DNA from: Gammaproteobacteria bacterium
GTDB taxonomy: Bacteria; Pseudomonadota; Gammaproteobacteria; HK1
Direction of reading: 5' to 3'
DNA length: 6,936 nucleotides
Assembly: GCA_013042035.1 (NCBI GenBank)
Contig: JABDQX010000163.1
Location: forward strand, 1 to 6,936
Below the pieces are notes generated by a model, which had not been told where the DNA came from, made no database searches, and worked only from the letters and a program-made list of their open reading frames with translations. Both the position numbers and the translations under genes were made by a program. Position 1 is the stretch's first letter; every line of letters begins with the position of its first letter. Positions 6,227 to 6,936 of the stretch are shown here, piece after piece.

Positions 6227-6670
6227 ATGCAGCAAATTTTTCTGACTGTTCATGTTTTGGCGGCTGTGGCCCTCGTCGCACTCGTGCTCCTGCAACAAGG
6301 GCGTGGAGCGGATGCAGGTGCTGCTTTCGGTAGCGGATCCTCGGGAACCTTGTTCGGGTCCCGAGGACCTGCCTCGTTTCTCACTCGCGCGACGGCAATA
6401 CTGGCCGCTGTATTCTTCCTTACGAGTATTTCGCTCGCCTATATGGTGAGTCATTCGGACAAGAGAGCCAGCGTCATTGAAAGGCTGCAGAACGACAAAA
6501 CGCAATCGATCCGGACAGAAGAAATATCGATTCCGCCTGTCCCGTCGGTCCCTCGAACCGATAACGCTGAATTGCCTGATTCTCCGAAGGGATCCGGCGT
6601 AGATATACCGGCTACATCCACAACGAATGGAGTGCCTCCTGCTCCACCGAAAAGCAATGGGGGTGGATGA
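6227..6670 (+). CDS. secG: Protein translocase subunit SecG, with long proline-rich tail
   Basis: SecG is the small accessory subunit of the SecYEG channel in the inner membrane and aids SecA-driven export. Residues 4-22 form the first membrane segment. Then come LLQQGRGADAGAAFG (21-35) and GSSGTLFGSRGPASFLTRAT (37-56), the hallmark cytoplasmic loop, and the second membrane segment (about 56-75). With 147 residues it is longer than E. coli SecG (about 110). The extra C-terminal tail (about 78-147) is hydrophilic, begins with basic and acidic residues, and ends rich in proline, serine, threonine and glycine (PPAPPKSNGGG). Such low-complexity tails vary freely between species and are probably disordered. 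The ATG at 6227 has AAAGG five bases upstream. It sits between tpiA and tRNA-Leu, a classic arrangement. Confidence 0.95.
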   Translation: MQQIFLTVHVLAAVALVALVLLQQGRGADAGAAFGSGSSGTLFGSRGPASFLTRATAILAAVFFLTSISLAYMVSHSDKRASVIERLQNDKTQSIRTEEISIPPVPSVPRTDNAELPDSPKGSGVDIPATSTTNGVPPAPPKSNGGG

Positions 6671-6766
6671 TTCGTCGAAATCGTTCTCCAATCCGGCAAT
6701 CCCGGAAAACCGGAAGGATCCAACCGAGCAATATATTCGCTTTTTATCGTTAGAACCTTGGACGAA

Positions 6767-6795
6767 ATGACCGATAAGTTCTCTTCGGATAGGAT
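6767..6795 (+). promoter_or_regulatory. Weak candidate promoter for tRNA-Leu
   Basis: ATGACC (6767-6772), a 17-bp spacer and TAGGAT (6790-6795) give a four-of-six match at both -35 and -10. Transcription would start near 6802, about 16 bases before the mature tRNA. The tRNA could equally be cut from a tpiA-secG read-through transcript. No G+C-rich discriminator typical of stringently controlled tRNA promoters is obvious. Confidence 0.22.
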
Positions 6796-6813
6796 TAATC
6801 TGACAGATAAGTT
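6768..6813 (+). repeat. 13-bp direct repeat upstream of tRNA-Leu
   Basis: TGACCGATAAGTT (6768-6780) and TGACAGATAAGTT (6801-6813) differ at one base and start 33 bp apart, close to three DNA turns. The second copy ends four bases before the mature tRNA. The first copy overlaps the weak -35 candidate. The copies could be protein binding sites on one DNA face or the trace of a small local duplication. Confidence 0.6.
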
Positions 6814-6817
6814 TCAG

Positions 6818-6902
6818 GCCGACGTGGTGGAATTGGAAGACACGCTGTCTTGAGGGGGCAGTGGCGAGAGCCGTGCCGGTTCGAGTCCGGCCGTCGGCAC
6901 CA
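6818..6902 (+). tRNA. tRNA-Leu(GAG), CCA encoded
   Basis: The sequence folds as a class II tRNA. The acceptor stem is GCCGACG (6818-6824) with CGTCGGC, followed by A and an encoded CCA (6900-6902). The D arm has GTG with CAC. The anticodon stem is CTGTC (6845-6849) with GGCAG (6857-6861), containing one T-G pair, around loop TTGAGGG with anticodon GAG (6852-6854). The long variable arm has GGC-GAGA-GCC. The T arm is GCCGG-TTCGAGT-CCGGC. GAG reads the leucine codons CTC and CTT. It closely resembles E. coli leuU, which also follows secG. The end of a tRNA gene is a common phage or island integration site, but too little sequence follows to look for one. Confidence 0.98.
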
Positions 6903-6936
6903 AAATAATAAAACCCCGACCGAATCGCTAGTAGCG

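Noticed and set aside
6690..6716. Terminator after secG formed by CCGG-AAAA-CCGG
   Set aside because: The stem is 4 bp of a self-complementary word with mismatches outside, and no T-run follows.

Overview
The window looks like a piece of a gammaproteobacterial chromosome. It carries lipopolysaccharide genes (lpxK, a ycaR-type gene and kdsB in the usual order), a bacterial secG, and the tpiA-secG-tRNA-Leu arrangement common in Gammaproteobacteria. The proteins read like their E. coli or Pseudomonas counterparts. Base composition is even and moderate in G+C, codon use does not shift visibly, and I see no transposase, integrase, phage gene or CRISPR array. This is core genome. I cannot name the genus.

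Left half, minus strand (about 157-2868, read right to left): lpxK overlaps a small zinc-ribbon gene of the YcaR/UPF0434 family by 8 nt. That gene starts with TTG and is easily missed. kdsB follows, and then a membrane-anchored protein of unknown function. LpxK phosphorylates the lipid A precursor and KdsB activates Kdo for transfer to lipid A, so the block serves lipid A-Kdo assembly at the cytoplasmic face of the inner membrane. msbA, which often precedes lpxK, is absent. Downstream of the last gene (positions 39-120) lies an imperfect nested inverted repeat about 82 bp long, the least explained structure in the window.

Right half, plus strand: rimI is divergent from lpxK. cysM follows after a 116-bp gap with a good extended -10 promoter and has a GTG start. 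Next, 31 bp on, is a DEDDy-type 3'-5' exonuclease related to the PolB exonuclease domain. After a 142-bp gap with no clear signal come tpiA, secG with a long proline-rich tail, and a complete tRNA-Leu(GAG) with encoded CCA. A 13-bp near-perfect direct repeat lies just upstream of the tRNA.

No gap without a gene exceeds 300 bases. The longest are 1-156 (holding the hairpin element), 6671-6817 (holding the direct repeat and a weak promoter) and 5289-5430. The last 34 bases after the tRNA show nothing I can support. I find no clearly new multi-gene system. The most interesting items are the 39-120 element, the unknown protein in the lipid A-Kdo block, and the exonuclease beside cysM.
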